Shown one piece after another: positions 5,693-7,057 of a stretch of DNA of 7,057 nucleotides; position 1 is the first letter of the stretch; the number at the start of each line of letters is the position of its first letter. The stretch is from Candidatus Aenigmatarchaeota archaeon (GTDB taxonomy: Archaea > Aenigmatarchaeota > Aenigmatarchaeia > GW2011-AR5 > WALA01), in contig WALA01000035.1 in NCBI GenBank assembly GCA_015523085.1, positions 1 to 7,057 on the forward strand, read 5' to 3'. The notes under the pieces are model-generated. The model did not search any database, was not told where the DNA came from, and saw only the letters and a program-made list of their open reading frames with translations. The translations under genes were made by a program, and so were the position numbers.

Positions 5693-6481
5693 ATGATTGA
5701 CTCTCATTGTCATTTGAGCTACATAGACGGCGTTGACAATGTCGTGGACGAGTCCATGAGGAGAATAGACGCCATAGTGAGCTCGGCCGCTGAGCCCGAG
5801 TACGCTAATAAGGAACTTGCTCTGTCGAAAAAATACGGCGGGTTCGTGTTCACTGCGCTCGGCCTTCACCCAGAGCCGGCCGTGAAGATGAGCCCGAAGG
5901 AGATTAACGATTACATAAATTTCATCCGCTCGAAGAAGAAGGAAATAGTCGCGGTAGGTGAGATAGGTCTCGATTACAAGAACATAACCAACCGGGAGAA
6001 GCGCCGCGAATCCCAGGTTATATTTTCGATGATGGTTGAGCTTGCCAATGAGCTCAAGCTTCCAATTGTTGTTCACTGCCGAGACGCTTTCAAGGACTGC
6101 TTCCGCATACTTGAAGACGCAAAGGTCGATGTCGTATTCCACTGCTTCTCAGGAACGGACGAAGATGCGAAACTTTCGATAGAGCGCGGATACTACCTGT
6201 CGCTTTCAACACTCGTCGTCAAGAGCATGAGGAGGAAGCTTCAAACAAAAATCATACCGTTGGAAAATATGCTTCTTGAAACCGACTCGCCGTGGCTCGA
6301 CCCGTTCTCAAGCGAGCTCAAGAACAGGCCATGGAATATATCTTTCACTGCGGACGCAATTGCGAAAGAAAAGGGCATTCTCGTCGAAGAAGTCAACAAC
6401 GCTACGACGAAAAATGCGATAAAAGTTTTCAAGCTGAAAAATTTGAAAAAGGTGGGCGTTGATTGGGTTCTACCCAAGTAA
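5693..6481 (+). CDS. tatD: TatD-family metal-dependent hydrolase (putative DNase)
   Basis: Amidohydrolase-superfamily TIM-barrel enzyme; characterised TatD proteins are Mg-dependent 3'-5' exonucleases acting on DNA or RNA and have been linked to repair or DNA turnover. Seen in 262 residues, with every metal and catalytic position: HxH at H5 and H7 in MIDSHCHL; GLHP at 57-60; Glu90 in VGEIGLDY; His128 in IVVHCRDA; His150 in VFHCFSG; and Asp198 in LLETDSPWL. Length is normal for the family (about 250-265). The start is ATG 5693, because family members begin directly with the MIDSHxH strand and AGTGAT precedes it; GTG 5684 would add three residues. It is transcribed divergently from the SLT-like gene through a 56-bp gap. 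Its last 12 bases, including its TAA stop, overlap the end of the convergent enolase gene. The exact substrate cannot be read from the sequence, and the name should not be taken to imply a Tat export role. Confidence 0.92.
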   Translation: MIDSHCHLSYIDGVDNVVDESMRRIDAIVSSAAEPEYANKELALSKKYGGFVFTALGLHPEPAVKMSPKEINDYINFIRSKKKEIVAVGEIGLDYKNITNREKRRESQVIFSMMVELANELKLPIVVHCRDAFKDCFRILEDAKVDVVFHCFSGTDEDAKLSIERGYYLSLSTLVVKSMRRKLQTKIIPLENMLLETDSPWLDPFSSELKNRPWNISFTADAIAKEKGILVEEVNNATTKNAIKVFKLKNLKKVGVDWVLPK

Positions 6482-7057
6482 GGCGTGCTTTCTTCTTATG
6501 TAGCGCCCCCAATAATCCGCGCGGTCGCCAAGAACTTCTTCTATTCTCAAGAGCTCGTTGTACTTCGCCGTTCTTTCCCCTCTGCACGGAGCTCCCGTTT
6601 TTATTTGATGTGCGCCTATTCCAACGGCGAGATGGGCTATATACGGGTCCTCGGTTTCGCCGGAACGGTGCGACACGATAACGGCGTAATTGTTGTCCAT
6701 TGCGAGATGCGCTGATGCGATGGCTTCCGAAAGCGTTCCTATCTGGTTCACTTTCAAGAGAAGGGCGTTTGCAGCGCCATCCGCTATGCCTTCTCCGAGG
6801 CGGACAGGGTTTGTGACGAATATGTCATCGCCTATTATCTGTATCTTCTTGCCGATTGCTTCCGTTATTTTTGCGAATCCTTCGAAGTCCTCCTCGTCGA
6901 ACGGGTCCTCTATGAGGAAAAACGGATACTCTCCGACCAATCGTTCGTAAAAATCCATCAAGCGCTCGCGTGACATCAATTTTCCGTCTATTTTGTACTT
7001 TCCGTTCACAAAGAACTCAGATGCTGCGGCGTCTATTCCGAGCATGACATCCTTTCC
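6470..7057 (-). CDS. eno: Enolase (phosphopyruvate hydratase), C-terminal part
   Basis: Converts 2-phosphoglycerate to phosphoenolpyruvate in glycolysis and gluconeogenesis; cytoplasmic and Mg-dependent. The window holds the last 195 residues, less than half of a usual 410-430 residue enolase; the frame stays open to the window edge, so the gene is cut by the window and not broken. Numbering from the first visible codon: Mg ligands D9 in GIDAAASEF, E50 in FLIEDPFDEEDF and D77 in IIGDDIFVTN; catalytic K102 in LLLKVNQIGTLSEA; H130 in SHRSGETED; and substrate-binding K153 in IKTGAPCRGERTAKYNELLRIEE. All are intact. The end is compact (DYWGRYIRRKHALLG) and its stop TAG at 6470-6472 lies inside the last codons of tatD on the other strand, giving a 12-bp tail-to-tail overlap. 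Confidence 0.96.
   Translation of the reverse strand, partial: GKDVMLGIDAAASEFFVNGKYKIDGKLMSRERLMDFYERLVGEYPFFLIEDPFDEEDFEGFAKITEAIGKKIQIIGDDIFVTNPVRLGEGIADGAANALLLKVNQIGTLSEAIASAHLAMDNNYAVIVSHRSGETEDPYIAHLAVGIGAHQIKTGAPCRGERTAKYNELLRIEEVLGDRADYWGRYIRRKHALLG

Noticed and set aside
5654..6142. Minus-strand open frame of 162 codons opposite tatD
   Set aside because: It overlaps the divergent promoter and the strongly conserved tatD active-site region; no motif or start signal supports it.
1..7057. CRISPR array, insertion sequence, attachment site or long repeat
   Set aside because: Only the 8-bp tandem TTTTAATA was found. There are no spaced direct repeats, transposase motifs or terminal inverted repeats.

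Overview
The window looks like a piece of an archaeal chromosome. The best evidence is an archaeal/eukaryotic-type class 1 peptide release factor (NIKS, YxCxxxF and GGQ motifs), an archaeal-style valyl-tRNA synthetase, AT-rich TATA-like promoters with oligo-T terminators, and a recurrent GGTG ribosome-binding core placed about 5 nt before start codons. Genes are packed very tightly, the housekeeping proteins are slightly short for their families, and two small proteins belong to no family I recognise. This fits a reduced-genome lineage such as a DPANN archaeon (Micrarchaeota- or Diapherotrites-like), but that placement is inference from style, not from a phylogenetic marker comparison.

Layout: (1) 30-1125, a two-gene overlapping unit on the + strand: an AT-rich unknown soluble protein followed by an unknown N-terminally membrane-anchored protein, closed by oligo-T tracts at 1136-1160. 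(2) 1196-3577, valS (+). (3) 3677-4846, aRF1 (+), behind a 99-nt gap that contains a mini-ORF ending in TGAC. (4) 4848-5636, a secreted or anchored protein with a lytic-transglycosylase (SLT) fold (-), ending one base from the aRF1 stop. (5) 5637-5692, a 56-bp divergent promoter region with a tandem TTTTAATA repeat. (6) 5693-6481, a TatD-family metal-dependent hydrolase (+). (7) 6470-7057, the C-terminal 195 residues of enolase (-), running off the window edge and overlapping the tatD end by 12 bp.

How the genes work together: valS and aRF1 are both translation genes, on the same strand and possibly co-transcribed. TatD (nucleic-acid hydrolysis) and enolase (glycolysis/gluconeogenesis) are unrelated housekeeping genes arranged tail to tail. 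The SLT protein and the two unknown proteins are the accessory part. No stretch longer than about 100 bases lacks a gene. I see no tRNA, rRNA, CRISPR array, insertion sequence or large repeat.

The points most worth a second look are a peptidoglycan-lyase-like fold in an apparently archaeal genome, the abrupt base-composition step inside the first overlapping gene pair, the +1-phased mini-ORF in front of a release-factor gene, and the cysteine-free C-terminal domain of that release factor. I do not see convincing evidence of a wholly new multi-gene system.
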